From: Sulfurimonas sp.
GTDB taxonomy: Bacteria > Campylobacterota > Campylobacteria > Campylobacterales > Sulfurimonadaceae
NCBI RefSeq assembly: GCF_028713515.1
Contig: NZ_JAQTOD010000005.1
Coordinates: 1-64,000, forward strand
Length of the DNA stretch: 64,000 nt
Direction of reading: 5' to 3'
Positions 44,819 to 53,642 of this stretch are shown one piece after another. Every line of letters begins with the position of its first letter. The first letter of the stretch is position 1. Below the pieces are notes generated by a model. That model did not search any database. It saw only the letters and a list, made by a program, of their open reading frames with translations, and had not been told where the DNA came from. Made by a program: the position numbers and the translations under genes.

Positions 44819-47032
44819 GTGAGCCAACAACTTCAAGATATAGAAAAAGTACTTAAATCACACAAGCTTTCAAATGAAGATTACACACATATAAAAAAAA
44901 TATTAGGTCGTGAACCAAACTTGGTGGAGATTGGTATTTTCTCTGCGATGTGGAGCGAACACTGCTCATATAAATCTTCAAAAGTTCATTTAAGTGGTTT
45001 TCCAACAAAGGCTCCATGGGTAATTCAGGGTCCTGGTGAAAATGCTGGAGTAATTGATATTGGTGGCGGATATGCTGCTGTTTTTAAGATGGAGTCACAT
45101 AATCATCCAAGTTTTATAGAGCCATATCAAGGTGCCGCAACTGGTGTTGGTGGAATCATGAGAGATGTTTTCACTATGGGAGCAAGACCTATTGCAAACT
45201 TAAATGCTCTTAGATTCGGTAATGTTTTAAATGATGATAAAATTTCTGCTCATCAGAGGTATCTTGTTCGCGGTGTTGTAGAGGGAATCGGTGGTTACGG
45301 AAACTGTATGGGTGTTCCGACTATCGGCGGTGAAACCAGTTTTGACGAGTGCTATAACGGTAACATTCTTGTAAATGCTTTTACTTTGGGGCTTGCAAAA
45401 TCTGATGAGATTTTTTATGGAAGAGCTGACGGTATAGGAAATCCGGTAATTTATGTCGGTGCTAAAACAGGACGAGATGGTTTAGGTGGAGCTGTCATGA
45501 GCAGTGATAGTTTTACAGAGGAGAGCAAATCTCTTCGCCCAACCGTTCAAGTAGGCGATCCATTTACTGAAAAACTTTTGCTCGAAGCTTGTCTAGAGCT
45601 GTTTAAAACTGAACATGTTGTGGGTATTCAAGATATGGGAGCTGCTGGACTTACCTCTTCATCTTTTGAGATGGCGGGAAGAAGCGGCAGCGGTATGATA
45701 ATGCACCTTGACCGCATTCCGGCTCGTGAAGAGGGAATGACTCCTTATGAGTTTATGTTAAGTGAATCCCAAGAGAGAATGTTGCTTTGTGCAAAAAAAG
45801 GGAGTGAATCAGAGATTATAAAAATCTTTGAAAAGTGGGATTTGGATGTTGCTGTTGTTGGCGAAGTAACTGCAACTGGAAAAATGGAGCTTTTCTGGCA
45901 TGGAGAGAGAGTGGCTGAGGTTCCAGTGGATCCTGTTAGTGAAGAAGCCCCAGTTCTGAACCGTCCAATGAGTCGCCCAGCGTATTTGGACAAAATTGCG
46001 GATGTTACAATTGATGATTTTGAGAGAGTGTCAAACAAAGAGGCATTTAGTAAGCTTACCAAATCTATGGAAGTTGTAGATAAATCGTGGATTTACACTC
46101 AATATGACTCAATGGTACAAACAAACACTATAAAAAAAGGCGGAATGCTTGATGCTTCTGTTATCAGAGTAAAAGAGAATGGAAAAGCGCTTGCTATGAG
46201 CGCTGATTGTAATGTTCGCTACTGTTATATCGACCCAAAAGCTGGAGCTGCAGCTGCTGTTATTGAGAGCGGTAGAAATGTTGCTATGAGTGGAGCTAGA
46301 CCACTTGCTATTACGGATTGTCTAAACTTTGGAAATCCAGAAAATCCAGAAGTTATGTGGCAGTTTGCAGAGAGTTGTTTGGGTATAAAAGAGGCTTGTT
46401 TGGAACTTACAACGCCAGTAATCGGTGGAAATGTGTCTCTTTATAACGAAACAAATGGCGTTTCTGTTTTTCCAACTCCCTCAATAGCGACTGTTGGTGT
46501 TAACGATGATGCAAACAAAGTTTTGATGTCAAGTTTTCAAGGAGAGGGAAACACTCTTTATCTTGTCGGCGAATCAAACTCTGAATTTGGTGGTTCACTT
46601 TACATGAAAGAGATTTGTGGCGCTGTTGCTGGCAAAATCCCTGTGATAGACTACGAAAATGAACTTGCTCTTTGGGATTTGGTTATAGAAGCAAACAAAA
46701 AAGGCATGCTAGAGTCCGCAAAAGATGTAAGCAGTGGCGGTGTGGCTATCACACTTGCTAAAATGGCTGCGGTATCTGGATTTGGCTGTGATGTTAGAAT
46801 GCCTGTAAATGATGAGAGAGATATTTTTGCAGAGAGCATGAGTAGAGCAATTATAGAAGTAAAACAGGAAAATTGTGCTGATTTTGAATCAATGGCAGGA
46901 ATTTTACCAAATCATAAAATCGGTATAGTCGGCGGAGATAGTATCATAATCAACAACTTGGAGATGAGTATGGAAGAGCTAAAAGATAACTATTTCAATA
47001 CATTTAAAAGAGTTATAGAGAGAGATATTTAG
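44819..47032 (+). CDS. purL: Phosphoribosylformylglycinamidine synthase subunit PurL
   Basis: ATP-dependent synthase subunit (737 aa, small type) that joins ammonia from PurQ to FGAR. It has two AIRS-like repeats with [38 protein letters not shown] in two segments, and GETSFDECY. The longer frame adds 21 codons (from 44756), but GTG at 44819 has a CAGGA site 7 bases upstream and gives the standard N-terminus. It is far from purS and purQ at the left end of the window. Confidence 0.96.
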   Translation: MSQQLQDIEKVLKSHKLSNEDYTHIKKILGREPNLVEIGIFSAMWSEHCSYKSSKVHLSGFPTKAPWVIQGPGENAGVIDIGGGYAAVFKMESHNHPSFIEPYQGAATGVGGIMRDVFTMGARPIANLNALRFGNVLNDDKISAHQRYLVRGVVEGIGGYGNCMGVPTIGGETSFDECYNGNILVNAFTLGLAKSDEIFYGRADGIGNPVIYVGAKTGRDGLGGAVMSSDSFTEESKSLRPTVQVGDPFTEKLLLEACLELFKTEHVVGIQDMGAAGLTSSSFEMAGRSGSGMIMHLDRIPAREEGMTPYEFMLSESQERMLLCAKKGSESEIIKIFEKWDLDVAVVGEVTATGKMELFWHGERVAEVPVDPVSEEAPVLNRPMSRPAYLDKIADVTIDDFERVSNKEAFSKLTKSMEVVDKSWIYTQYDSMVQTNTIKKGGMLDASVIRVKENGKALAMSADCNVRYCYIDPKAGAAAAVIESGRNVAMSGARPLAITDCLNFGNPENPEVMWQFAESCLGIKEACLELTTPVIGGNVSLYNETNGVSVFPTPSIATVGVNDDANKVLMSSFQGEGNTLYLVGESNSEFGGSLYMKEICGAVAGKIPVIDYENELALWDLVIEANKKGMLESAKDVSSGGVAITLAKMAAVSGFGCDVRMPVNDERDIFAESMSRAIIEVKQENCADFESMAGILPNHKIGIVGGDSIIINNLEMSMEELKDNYFNTFKRVIERDI

Positions 47033-47055
47033 TAATTAAACCTTTTTTCTAACTG

Positions 47056-47147
47056 CTCACCACTCTTTGGTGAGTACGATTTATCTCATAAAATTAAATA
47101 TTAAACATCAAGCACCATAGGATAAACGCTCCTTGTTTAAAGGAGTG
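47056..47147 (+). terminator. Two hairpins after purL
   Basis: The first hairpin pairs CTCACC (47056-47061) with GGTGAG (47069-47074). The second pairs CGCTCCTT (47127-47134) with AAGGAGTG (47140-47147) and is followed by GTTTTAAAAA further on. Either could end purL; a small RNA cannot be excluded. Confidence 0.45.
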
Positions 47148-47177
47148 TCTCGATGCTGTTTTAAAAATCTAAATCAA

Positions 47178-47450
47178 TTAATTTTCTTCTTTTGTGTCAA
47201 GAATATACCAATTTTTGTTATTTCTCTCATCTAGACTCTCTTTGCCTTTTTTATAATCCAGCAGATACTCAATAACTTTGATTCCGCTAATGGAACCATT
47301 TGTGAGCACTGTCCCAGTTTTAGATTTATTTGTATCTTGTTTTTGAGACTCATTTGTGCTTATTGGTTTGATGGGAATCCACTTTACATCTGAACATAAA
47401 CTTATTGTTGCAAATATGGTAAAAAAGATTAAGAAGGTAGTTTTTATCAT
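47178..47450 (-). CDS. Small secreted hypothetical protein
   Basis: A 90 aa protein with signal peptide MIKTTFLIFFTIFATISLCS and a polar mature part rich in Lys, Asn and Ser (ESQKQDTNKSKTGTVL), ending in WYILDTKEEN. No domain recognised. Monocistronic between purL and two tRNA genes. Four codons upstream is another Met, but the signal peptide starts naturally at 47450. Confidence 0.65.
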   Translation of the reverse strand: MIKTTFLIFFTIFATISLCSDVKWIPIKPISTNESQKQDTNKSKTGTVLTNGSISGIKVIEYLLDYKKGKESLDERNNKNWYILDTKEEN

Positions 47451-47633
47451 CAGCTCCCACAATGTATAATTTTACTTTTGAAATGGTATCAAGATTACTG
47501 TTTAGATATTAAAAAACACAATAAGAAAAGGGTTACATTCTTGGAAAATAGTAGTGCACTAAATAGCACTAAAACGACACCGAGAGCCGAGTTAATTGAT
47601 TAAAAGTGCTTGTTTGTGAGGTTATAAATGTGG

Positions 47634-47708
47634 TGGCTCCGAATACTGGATTCGAACCAGTGGCCAAGTGATTAACAGTCACCTACTCTACCGCTGAGCT
47701 AATTCGGA
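47634..47708 (-). tRNA. tRNA-Asn (GTT)
   Basis: Acceptor stem TCCGAAT / ATTCGGA, D-arm GCTC-AGCGGTAGA, anticodon loop CTGTTAA with anticodon GTT, T-arm with TTCGAAT and an encoded CCA end. All cloverleaf stems pair. Confidence 0.97.
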
Positions 47709-47729
47709 ATGTTTAACAATACTAACAAG

Positions 47730-47807
47730 TGGTGTCAGAGGGGGGACTCGAACCCCCGACCCCCGGCTTATGAGACCAGTGCTCTAACCAGCTGAGCTAC
47801 CCTGACA
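47730..47807 (-). tRNA. tRNA-Met (CAT)
   Basis: Acceptor stem TGTCAGG / TCTGACA, anticodon loop CTCATAA with anticodon CAT, T-loop TTCGAGT and encoded CCA. The paired first acceptor base and TGG in the D loop look like an elongator Met, though a CAT anticodon could also be lysidine-modified Ile2. Transcribed 21 bases ahead of tRNA-Asn, so probably one precursor. Confidence 0.95.
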
Positions 47808-47977
47808 TCTGTTTGTAAGAGCGGAATTATACATTTGCTAAACTTTAACTTACCTAAGACTATATAGAAATAATTAAATTAATAAAAATTTCATATATAT
47901 TAATTATGTATATTTAATATACTAAAGTTTATTGAGTGTATTTTGTTAGTAACCTTTAGTCTTTAAGGCTAAAGATA

Positions 47978-48007
47978 TTGACATTGTTGCCTTTTTTTGA
48001 GTAGTAT
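47978..48007 (+). promoter_or_regulatory. Candidate groES promoter
   Basis: TTGACA (47978-47983), 18-base spacer and TAGTAT (48002-48007). The ten bases ATATTGACAT here also occur before clpB. An imperfect dyad CTTTAGTC / GGCTAAAG sits just upstream (47954-47974). No CIRCE consensus is present. Confidence 0.5.
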
Positions 48008-48041
48008 TGCGCTTGTAAATTATATTTCATAAGGAGTTTAT

Positions 48042-48302
48042 ATGAATTTTCAACCATTAGGTAAAAGAGTTTTAATAAAAAGAATCGAAGAGTCAAACAC
48101 TACGGCTAGCGGTATCATTATTCCTGATAATGCTCAAGAAAAACCGTCAAGAGGTGAAGTTGTGGCAGTTAGTCAAGAGGTAAGTGATATTTCATGCGGC
48201 AATATAGTAGTTTTTGCAAAATATTCAGGCAGTGAAATATCATTGAATGGCGAAAAATTTATAGTAATAAACACGGAAGATGTTTTTGGAATAGTAAAAT
48301 AA
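48042..48302 (+). CDS. groES: Co-chaperonin GroES
   Basis: 86 aa lid of the GroEL cage. It starts [18 protein letters not shown] and has the mobile loop [21 protein letters not shown] in two parts, with [17 protein letters not shown] near the end. Normal length. Strong AAGGAG ribosome site. Separated from groEL by an unusually long 136-base spacer that can fold into a stem. Confidence 0.97.
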   Translation: MNFQPLGKRVLIKRIEESNTTASGIIIPDNAQEKPSRGEVVAVSQEVSDISCGNIVVFAKYSGSEISLNGEKFIVINTEDVFGIVK

Positions 48303-48315
48303 TTTTTAGAGATTG

Positions 48316-48400
48316 GCCGATAGGCATAAAGCAGTTCAAAGTTTGGGTTACATTTGCTAGATGTTAAAAAGACGGGGATTTGCTGCTCATTTATGGCGGC
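48316..48400 (+). other. Structured spacer between groES and groEL
   Basis: Sequence at 48316-48334 (GCCG...CATAAA-GCAG) can pair with 48383-48400 (CTGC...TTTATG-G-CGGC) over 14 base pairs with small bulges, enclosing a loop of about 48 bases. It may be a processing or stability element in the bicistronic mRNA. Confidence 0.4.
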
Positions 48401-48438
48401 TGTTCTCTTGTAAATAATAATAAAATAAAGGAATCAAT

Positions 48439-50067
48439 ATGTCAAAAGAGATAATATTTTCAGATAATGCAAGAAATGCTCTTGCTCGTGGAGTTGCGAA
48501 ATTAACAGATGCCGTTAAAGTAACGATGGGGCCTCGTGGTCGTAATGTTTTAATACAAAAAAGTTACGGGAGTCCGATAATAACAAAAGATGGTGTTACT
48601 GTTGCTCGTGAGATTGAGCTTAAAGACACGATGGAAAACATGGGTGCTCAGCTTGTAAAGCAGGTTGCTTCAAATACTGCTGATGAGGCAGGAGATGGCA
48701 CAACAACGGCTACTGTTCTAGCAAATGCAATATTTACTGAAGGACTTAGAAATATAACTGCCGGAGCAAATCCAGTTGAGATAAAGCGTGGTATGGATAA
48801 GGCTTGCGAAGCAATCTTAGTGAATCTAAAAGCATCTTCAAAAGCTGTAAATGGTAAACAAGATATAGCACAAGTTGCTTCAATCTCTGCAAACTCTGAT
48901 GAGCAAATTGGAAATATGATTGCAGAAGCTATGGAAAAAGTTGGTCAAGATGGCGTTATAACTGTTGAGGAAGCTAAAGGTATCTCTGATGAGCTTATCG
49001 TTGTTGAGGGTATGCAGTTTGATAGAGGTTATTTGAGTCCATATTTCATAACAAATACAGAAAAGATGGTTGCTGAGATTGATAATCCTTGGGTTTTACT
49101 CTGCGACAGTAAAGTATCTTCACTCAAAGATCTGCTTCCAGTTTTAGAGCAGGTTCAAAAAACTTCTCGTCCACTTTTGATAATTGCTGAGGATGTTGAG
49201 GGCGAGGCTCTCTCAACTTTGGTTGTAAATAAACTTCGTGGAGTTTTAAATATATCTGCCGTTAAAGCCCCTGGTTTTGGCGATAGAAGAAAGGCGATGC
49301 TTCAAGATATTGCGATTTTAACTGCTGGTGTGGTAATCTCTGAGGAGACGGGGCACACGCTTGAGGGCGCTACAATAGCAATGTTGGGTCAAGCTTCTCG
49401 TATTATTATTGATAAAGATAATACTGTTATAGTAAATGGTGCTGGTTCATCTGAGTCAGTAAAATCAAGAATAGCAGAGATTAAAGTTCAAATAGATGCA
49501 ACAAGCAGTGAGTATGACAAAGAGAAACTTCAAGAGCGATTGGCAAAACTTAGCGGTGGTGTGGCTGTTATAAAAGTTGGCGCTGCGACTGAGACTGAGA
49601 TGAAAGAGAGAAAAGATCGCGTTGATGATGCGCTATCAGCTACAAAAGCGGCTGTTGAAGAGGGAATTATTATTGGTGGTGGAGCTGCTCTTGTTCGTGC
49701 TGGCGCCAAAGTTAATCTTGAACTTTCTGGAGACCAGAAGATAGGTTGTGAAATCATTCTTCGTGCCATCAAAGCGCCTATGAAGCAGATTGCGCAGAAC
49801 GCTGGATATGATGCCGGCGTAGTTGTGAATGCGGTTGAGAATGCAACAAGTGCAAATGTAGGTTTTAATGCAGCAACAGGCGAATATGTTGATATGTTTG
49901 AAGCAGGAATCATTGACCCACTAAAAGTTGCTCGTGTTGCTCTTGTGAATGCTACTTCTGTTTCAAGCCTGCTTTTAACAACCGAAGCGGCAATTTTTGA
50001 GATACCTGAAGACAAATCTAAAAATGATATGAATGCTGGAATGCAGGGTATGCCTGGAATGATGTAG
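48439..50067 (+). CDS. groEL: Chaperonin GroEL
   Basis: 542 aa ATP-driven folding cage subunit. Landmarks are [18 protein letters not shown], the [10 protein letters not shown] phosphate site, [10 protein letters not shown] and the C-terminal Met/Gly tail [12 protein letters not shown]. Length and all domains are normal. Followed at once by a strong terminator. No second groEL copy in the window. Confidence 0.98.
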   Translation: MSKEIIFSDNARNALARGVAKLTDAVKVTMGPRGRNVLIQKSYGSPIITKDGVTVAREIELKDTMENMGAQLVKQVASNTADEAGDGTTTATVLANAIFTEGLRNITAGANPVEIKRGMDKACEAILVNLKASSKAVNGKQDIAQVASISANSDEQIGNMIAEAMEKVGQDGVITVEEAKGISDELIVVEGMQFDRGYLSPYFITNTEKMVAEIDNPWVLLCDSKVSSLKDLLPVLEQVQKTSRPLLIIAEDVEGEALSTLVVNKLRGVLNISAVKAPGFGDRRKAMLQDIAILTAGVVISEETGHTLEGATIAMLGQASRIIIDKDNTVIVNGAGSSESVKSRIAEIKVQIDATSSEYDKEKLQERLAKLSGGVAVIKVGAATETEMKERKDRVDDALSATKAAVEEGIIIGGGAALVRAGAKVNLELSGDQKIGCEIILRAIKAPMKQIAQNAGYDAGVVVNAVENATSANVGFNAATGEYVDMFEAGIIDPLKVARVALVNATSVSSLLLTTEAAIFEIPEDKSKNDMNAGMQGMPGMM

Positions 50068-50070
50068 TTT

Positions 50071-50101
50071 TAAGCCACACAAAATGTGGCTTAATTTTTT
50101 T
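50071..50101 (+). terminator. Rho-independent terminator of groES-groEL
   Basis: TAAGCCACA (50071-50079), CAAAA loop, TGTGGCTTA (50085-50093), then a run of T. It starts 4 bases after the groEL stop. Confidence 0.92.
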
Positions 50102-50609
50102 ATCTAGCTTCTTTTATAGCTTCAAGAGCCGCTTCATAGTTTGGCTCAGAGGTTACCTCTTTTACAATCTCTTTGTAGACAATGACTCCGCTTCTATCAA
50201 CTACAAAAACAGCTCTTGCGCTTAACCCTTTTAATGCGTTGTCATCCATCAAAACCCCATACGCTCTGCTGACATCTTTATCTATATAATCGCTTGCAAC
50301 AGTTAGATTTTCAATGCCGCTTGTTGTGCAAAATCTCTCTGATGCGAAAGGTAAATCCATTGATATAACTGTTGTTTCGCAAATATCAAGATTGTTTACA
50401 TCTTCATTAAATCTTCTTGTCTCTGAGGCGCATATATCCGTGTCAAGCGAAGGCAGTGTGATGATGAGTTGAATTTTATCTTTTGCTCCTCCAACAAAAA
50501 CAGCTTTTAAATCAGTTCCAACTGCACTAACAACTGGTGCTTTGTCCCCTACACTGATTGCGTTTCCAGCTAATTTTACTGTCGTGCCTTTAAATAGAGT
50601 TGTTTGCAT
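50100..50609 (-). CDS. tpx: Thiol peroxidase (Tpx, atypical 2-Cys peroxiredoxin)
   Basis: A 169 aa peroxiredoxin that reduces lipid and hydrogen peroxides with thioredoxin. Peroxidatic Cys60 lies in SLDTDICASETRRFNE and resolving Cys94 in SERFCTTSG, the Tpx spacing. A third Cys at 77 is present (DICETT). The ATG at 50609 has AAGGA 9 bases upstream. Its own promoter is likely the TATAAT on the minus strand at 50638-50643. Convergent with groEL. Confidence 0.95.
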   Translation of the reverse strand: MQTTLFKGTTVKLAGNAISVGDKAPVVSAVGTDLKAVFVGGAKDKIQLIITLPSLDTDICASETRRFNEDVNNLDICETTVISMDLPFASERFCTTSGIENLTVASDYIDKDVSRAYGVLMDDNALKGLSARAVFVVDRSGVIVYKEIVKEVTSEPNYEAALEAIKEAR

Positions 50610-50719
50610 CAATATTCCTTAATTTTTTTTGAATTATATTATACCAAACCAAACCGATTATACAATCTTAAGAATTGGTTTTTAATCTTTGATTAACCTG
50701 CTTCGCCGTTCTTTTTTTG

Positions 50720-50725
50720 TATAAT
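50720..50725 (+). promoter_or_regulatory. Candidate -10 box for the 79 aa membrane protein
   Basis: TATAAT 27 bases before the start at 50752, after a T7 run. Confidence 0.55.
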
Positions 50726-50751
50726 CTTACAGAAACAGAAAAAGAGAGAAA

Positions 50752-50991
50752 ATGCAAAATCCATTTGAGTCAGGTCACATAAAAAACTACATACTGCTTT
50801 ATGTTAGCGTTGTGGTTATTATGATACTTTTTTTTATAGCAAGTACGCTTTTTTATGATGTCTCTAAGGTTGAAAAAAAAGTTTTTAGTATTGAGCAAAA
50901 CAACACAGCAAAGATAGAAAAAAGAGAGCAGGTTATACAAAAAGATGATAACTTAAGTAATAAGCTAAAGCTGTTGGATAAAGCTTACTAG
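50752..50991 (+). CDS. Small single-pass membrane protein
   Basis: A 79 aa protein with one membrane helix (about 12-36, LLYVSVVVIMILFFIAS) and a charged C-terminal part (KIEKREQVIQKDD). No domain recognised. It lies 28 bases ahead of the HMA-domain gene, so co-transcription is likely; a metal-related role is only suggested by that neighbour. Confidence 0.7.
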   Translation: MQNPFESGHIKNYILLYVSVVVIMILFFIASTLFYDVSKVEKKVFSIEQNNTAKIEKREQVIQKDDNLSNKLKLLDKAY

Positions 50992-51019
50992 CTCTTACAA
51001 TACCAACAAAGGATAGATT

Positions 51020-51298
51020 ATGAGACAAACTTTTGAGATACTAAATGTTAAGTGTGGTGGATGTGCCAATACCCTTAAAAAAAGTTTGGCTGAGGATTTT
51101 GGAGAGGTTGAGGTTGATTTGGAGTCTGATCCAAGAAAGATTACTCTGGAGGTAAAAGAGAGTGAGATACAAATGCTAAGCCAAAAGCTAAGAGCACTCG
51201 GTTATCCGCTCACTACGGATGAGTTAAGCAAAATAGAAAAATTTACTATGGGTGCAAAAAGTTTTGTCTCGTGTGCTATTGGTAAAATGGACTCGTAG
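51020..51298 (+). CDS. Heavy-metal-associated (HMA) domain protein
   Basis: A 92 aa cytoplasmic protein with a ferredoxin-like HMA fold. The metal site is NVKCGGCANTLKKSL, with CXXC, as in CopZ and MerP, though the usual Met before the motif is replaced. The C-terminal 25 residues extend past the domain and contain another Cys. Likely binds Cu(I) or a similar ion. No P-type ATPase is nearby. Confidence 0.85.
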   Translation: MRQTFEILNVKCGGCANTLKKSLAEDFGEVEVDLESDPRKITLEVKESEIQMLSQKLRALGYPLTTDELSKIEKFTMGAKSFVSCAIGKMDS

Positions 51299-51325
51299 TG
51301 AAAATTATATGTTAATTTTTTGCTA

Positions 51326-51721
51326 CTAATTCTCTTTTGTCACTATGTAGAGCTGTTCGTGCTTTAAGCGCTTGAGTATATCCATAACACTCACAAAATC
51401 TTGAAATTTAGACTCTTTATCGCTTCTTAAAATTACCGTTTGATCTCTTGAGATATCGGAGAGTCTCTTCTCTAGTGCCACTAAATCAACTTTTTCATTC
51501 TGAAAATGAATCTCGCCTTTTGCATCAACATAAATAGTTACCTCTTTTTTGTTTTCTTCTTTTGTGCTGCCTTTTGCGGTTGGTAGATCAACTGGAATGA
51601 TGCCTTGGTTTATGAACGTCGCTGTTGTTAAAACCATAACTAAAAGAACGAGCATAATGTCAATGAACGGAATAACATTTATCTCATCAAATCTTTTTCG
51701 CTGTTTTTTAAATTTCACCAT
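51326..51721 (-). CDS. ExbD/TolR-family proton-channel subunit
   Basis: A 131 aa single-pass inner-membrane protein with cytoplasmic N-terminus, helix NVIPFIDIMLVLLVMVLTT (the Asp is the proton-carrying residue) and a periplasmic domain. Forms the motor with the preceding ExbB/TolQ-type subunit, energising TonB or Tol-Pal. Last gene of the pgm-pyrC-kinase operon; one base separates it from exbB. No tonB or tolA gene is in the window. Confidence 0.93.
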   Translation of the reverse strand: MVKFKKQRKRFDEINVIPFIDIMLVLLVMVLTTATFINQGIIPVDLPTAKGSTKEENKKEVTIYVDAKGEIHFQNEKVDLVALEKRLSDISRDQTVILRSDKESKFQDFVSVMDILKRLKHEQLYIVTKEN

Positions 51722-51722
51722 T

Positions 51723-52172
51723 TTAGTTGCTTTTTTTATCTTGAGCTACATCAAAAACTGTGAGTATTTTTTCCACTTTTCGCAGAAGTATAGAGTAAGC
51801 AACGATGGCTGGCATAGCAACAACAAGACCCATGGCGGTGGCTTTTAGAGCAAGAGCTAGGCCTGTCATAATTTTTTTGGCATCAACTGCTCCGGCGTCA
51901 CCCATTGTGTAAAAAGTAAGCATAATTCCAAGAACCGTTCCTAAGAGTCCGACATAGGGAGCATTTGAGCCGATGGTGCTGATGACGCTAATGTTGTCCG
52001 TTAAATCCATCTCGAGAGTGTCTCTGTGTTCATAGTCGCTTGAACGAATGCTTGCATAAAACATCATTCTCTCTATAAAAAGCCAAACCGTGACAACGCT
52101 CATAAGCACTAAAAGCCCCATAACTCCGTAATCAATACCTTTTTCTGCGTAAACTAAAAAATTATCCTGCAT
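51723..52172 (-). CDS. ExbB/TolQ-family proton-channel subunit
   Basis: A 149 aa inner-membrane protein with three helices, shorter than E. coli ExbB (244 aa) but common in Campylobacterota. The MotA/TolQ/ExbB signature is SNAPYVGLLGTVLGIMLTF and GLALALKATAMGLVVAMPAI. Partner of the downstream exbD. Its start touches the stop of the histidine kinase gene. Confidence 0.93.
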   Translation of the reverse strand: MQDNFLVYAEKGIDYGVMGLLVLMSVVTVWLFIERMMFYASIRSSDYEHRDTLEMDLTDNISVISTIGSNAPYVGLLGTVLGIMLTFYTMGDAGAVDAKKIMTGLALALKATAMGLVVAMPAIVAYSILLRKVEKILTVFDVAQDKKSN

Positions 52173-53020
52173 TAACTCTCCTTAAATTTAAGTGTAACTG
52201 TTGTACCAACATTTGGTTTTGATTTGAAGTTCAATAAAATGTCGTTTGTGTCACAAAATCTCTTTACCATGCTAAGTCCAATACCAAAACCTCGTATATC
52301 TTTATTGTTTTGATAGTAGCTGTCAAAAACACTCAAAAGCTCTACTTCGTCCATCCCGCAACCATAATCTTGTATGGATAGAGTATTTGCCTCTAATTTT
52401 ACACTGATTTTATTAACGCTTTGTGAAAATTTGATACCATTGTCAATAAGATTATCTATGACTTTTGATAATCCAATCTTATCGTTTAGTACCTTTGTTG
52501 AGGTTAGATTTAGCTCAAACTCTACTTGAGAGTAGATAGGAGAGAGAAAATCAACTCTGCTTTGAACGAGCTTACAAAGTTGAATCTCCTCGTGAACCAC
52601 ACTTGAACTTTGGAGTTTTATCATGTAGTCAAGTTCATTGTAACGCTCTTTTAGCATATCACAAGCACTCTGAATCCGCTGAATCCGCTTCAAATCTTTT
52701 GGGTCATTTAGGCTCTTTTTTATCATCTCTATGTTTGTTGTGATGGTGCTGATTGGAAGATTTAACTCATGAAGAGTCTCTTTTGAGAGGTTTTGCAGGT
52801 TTGTAATATGCTCTAAAAGTGGGTCAACTGATAGCTTGGAGATAATAACTCCAGCAAAAATAACTAGGTTTATTAAAACAAGAAGTAGAACTGGGTAGTT
52901 TTTTGTCTCTAAAACTATCAAAGAGTAGTATAAAATACCCAAAAGTGAAACAGCCGTTAGGGTGTAGTAGATAAAAATATTTATGCGGTGGTTATGAAAC
53001 AAGTTTGTAACCGATTCCAC
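52172..53020 (-). CDS. Sensor histidine kinase
   Basis: A 282 aa two-helix membrane kinase (helices about 14-36 and 43-61) with almost no periplasmic sensing domain, since only about six residues separate the helices. Phospho-acceptor H84 in ETLHELNLPIS, N box DNLIDNGIKFSQ, G1 DYGCGMD and G2 GFGIGLSMVKRF are all present. It overlaps the response regulator by about 29 bases at a GTG start; a TTG at 53002 is possible. Being joined to ExbBD suggests sensing of membrane or iron status, which is inference. Confidence 0.92.
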   Translation of the reverse strand: MESVTNLFHNHRINIFIYYTLTAVSLLGILYYSLIVLETKNYPVLLLVLINLVIFAGVIISKLSVDPLLEHITNLQNLSKETLHELNLPISTITTNIEMIKKSLNDPKDLKRIQRIQSACDMLKERYNELDYMIKLQSSSVVHEEIQLCKLVQSRVDFLSPIYSQVEFELNLTSTKVLNDKIGLSKVIDNLIDNGIKFSQSVNKISVKLEANTLSIQDYGCGMDEVELLSVFDSYYQNNKDIRGFGIGLSMVKRFCDTNDILLNFKSKPNVGTTVTLKFKES

Positions 53021-53642
53021 GGATATTTTCTATGTTTATCTCAGGCAGAAGCTGTTTGATGCGGTTGATGTAAACCCTTACTGCTCCATCGCTAGTGCTT
53101 TGTGAACTGCTCCATAGTTCGTTTAAGATAAGCTCTTTTGGTACAGTTTTGCCAGAGTGTTTCATAAGTAGAAGAAGAAGGTCGTACTCTTTTTTAGAGA
53201 GCTCAATCTCCGTATTTTTATATAGAATTCGTTTATGAGTTTCGTCGTGATAAAGTAAGTCTGAGAATCTATTTATCTTATTTGTTCGTTTTAAAATCGC
53301 ATTTATGCGAAATATAAGTTCATTTGCATCAAATGGCTTCGTAACAAAATCATCGCCGCCGCTCTCATAGCTCTTTTTTAAAACTTCTTTGTCTTTGTGG
53401 GATGTTAAAAAGATAGTAGGAGTTGTGTCGTTTGATTCTCTTAGCTCTCTTAGGAGGGTTACGCCGTCCACAAGGGGAACGGCTATGTCCAGTAGATAGA
53501 GGTCAAACTTTTGCTCAAATGTTGTATCTAGAGCACTTTGACCATTTGCGCAATGAATAACACCAAAGCCACTCTCTTCTAAAAAATCTACAAGAGTCTC
53601 TGCAAAAAGGACATCATCTTCAAGAAGTAAGATTTTATTCAA
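52992..53642 (-). CDS. OmpR-family response regulator
   Basis: A 216 aa regulator with a receiver domain (acidic D9-D10, phospho-site D52 in LYLLDIAVP, Lys in FVTKPFD) and a winged-helix DNA-binding domain (about 125-215, ending RGIGYKLVS). The longer frame begins inside pyrC; TTG at 53642 gives the natural start NKILLLEDD and overlaps pyrC by 8 bases. Paired with the downstream kinase. Confidence 0.93.
   Translation of the reverse strand: MNKILLLEDDVLFAETLVDFLEESGFGVIHCANGQSALDTTFEQKFDLYLLDIAVPLVDGVTLLRELRESNDTTPTIFLTSHKDKEVLKKSYESGGDDFVTKPFDANELIFRINAILKRTNKINRFSDLLYHDETHKRILYKNTEIELSKKEYDLLLLLMKHSGKTVPKELILNELWSSSQSTSDGAVRVYINRIKQLLPEINIENIRGIGYKLVS

Noticed and set aside
47552..47571. 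TAGTGC / GCACTA dyad considered as a CIRCE element
   Set aside because: It lacks the TTAGCACTC core and N9 spacing and lies downstream of the tRNA genes, not before a chaperone gene.
47634..47807. tRNA genes as a possible integration site
   Set aside because: No integrase, direct-repeat att copy or change in gene content flanks them.
48296..48323. GCCGATAG with an upstream TAAA resembling a sigma-28 promoter before groEL
   Set aside because: The spacer is two bases too long and groEL is not expected to be flagellar controlled; the bases are better explained by the hairpin.
49530..50015. Long antisense open frame (161 codons) inside groEL
   Set aside because: It mirrors the third codon positions of a highly conserved gene, has no ribosome site and no recognisable domain.
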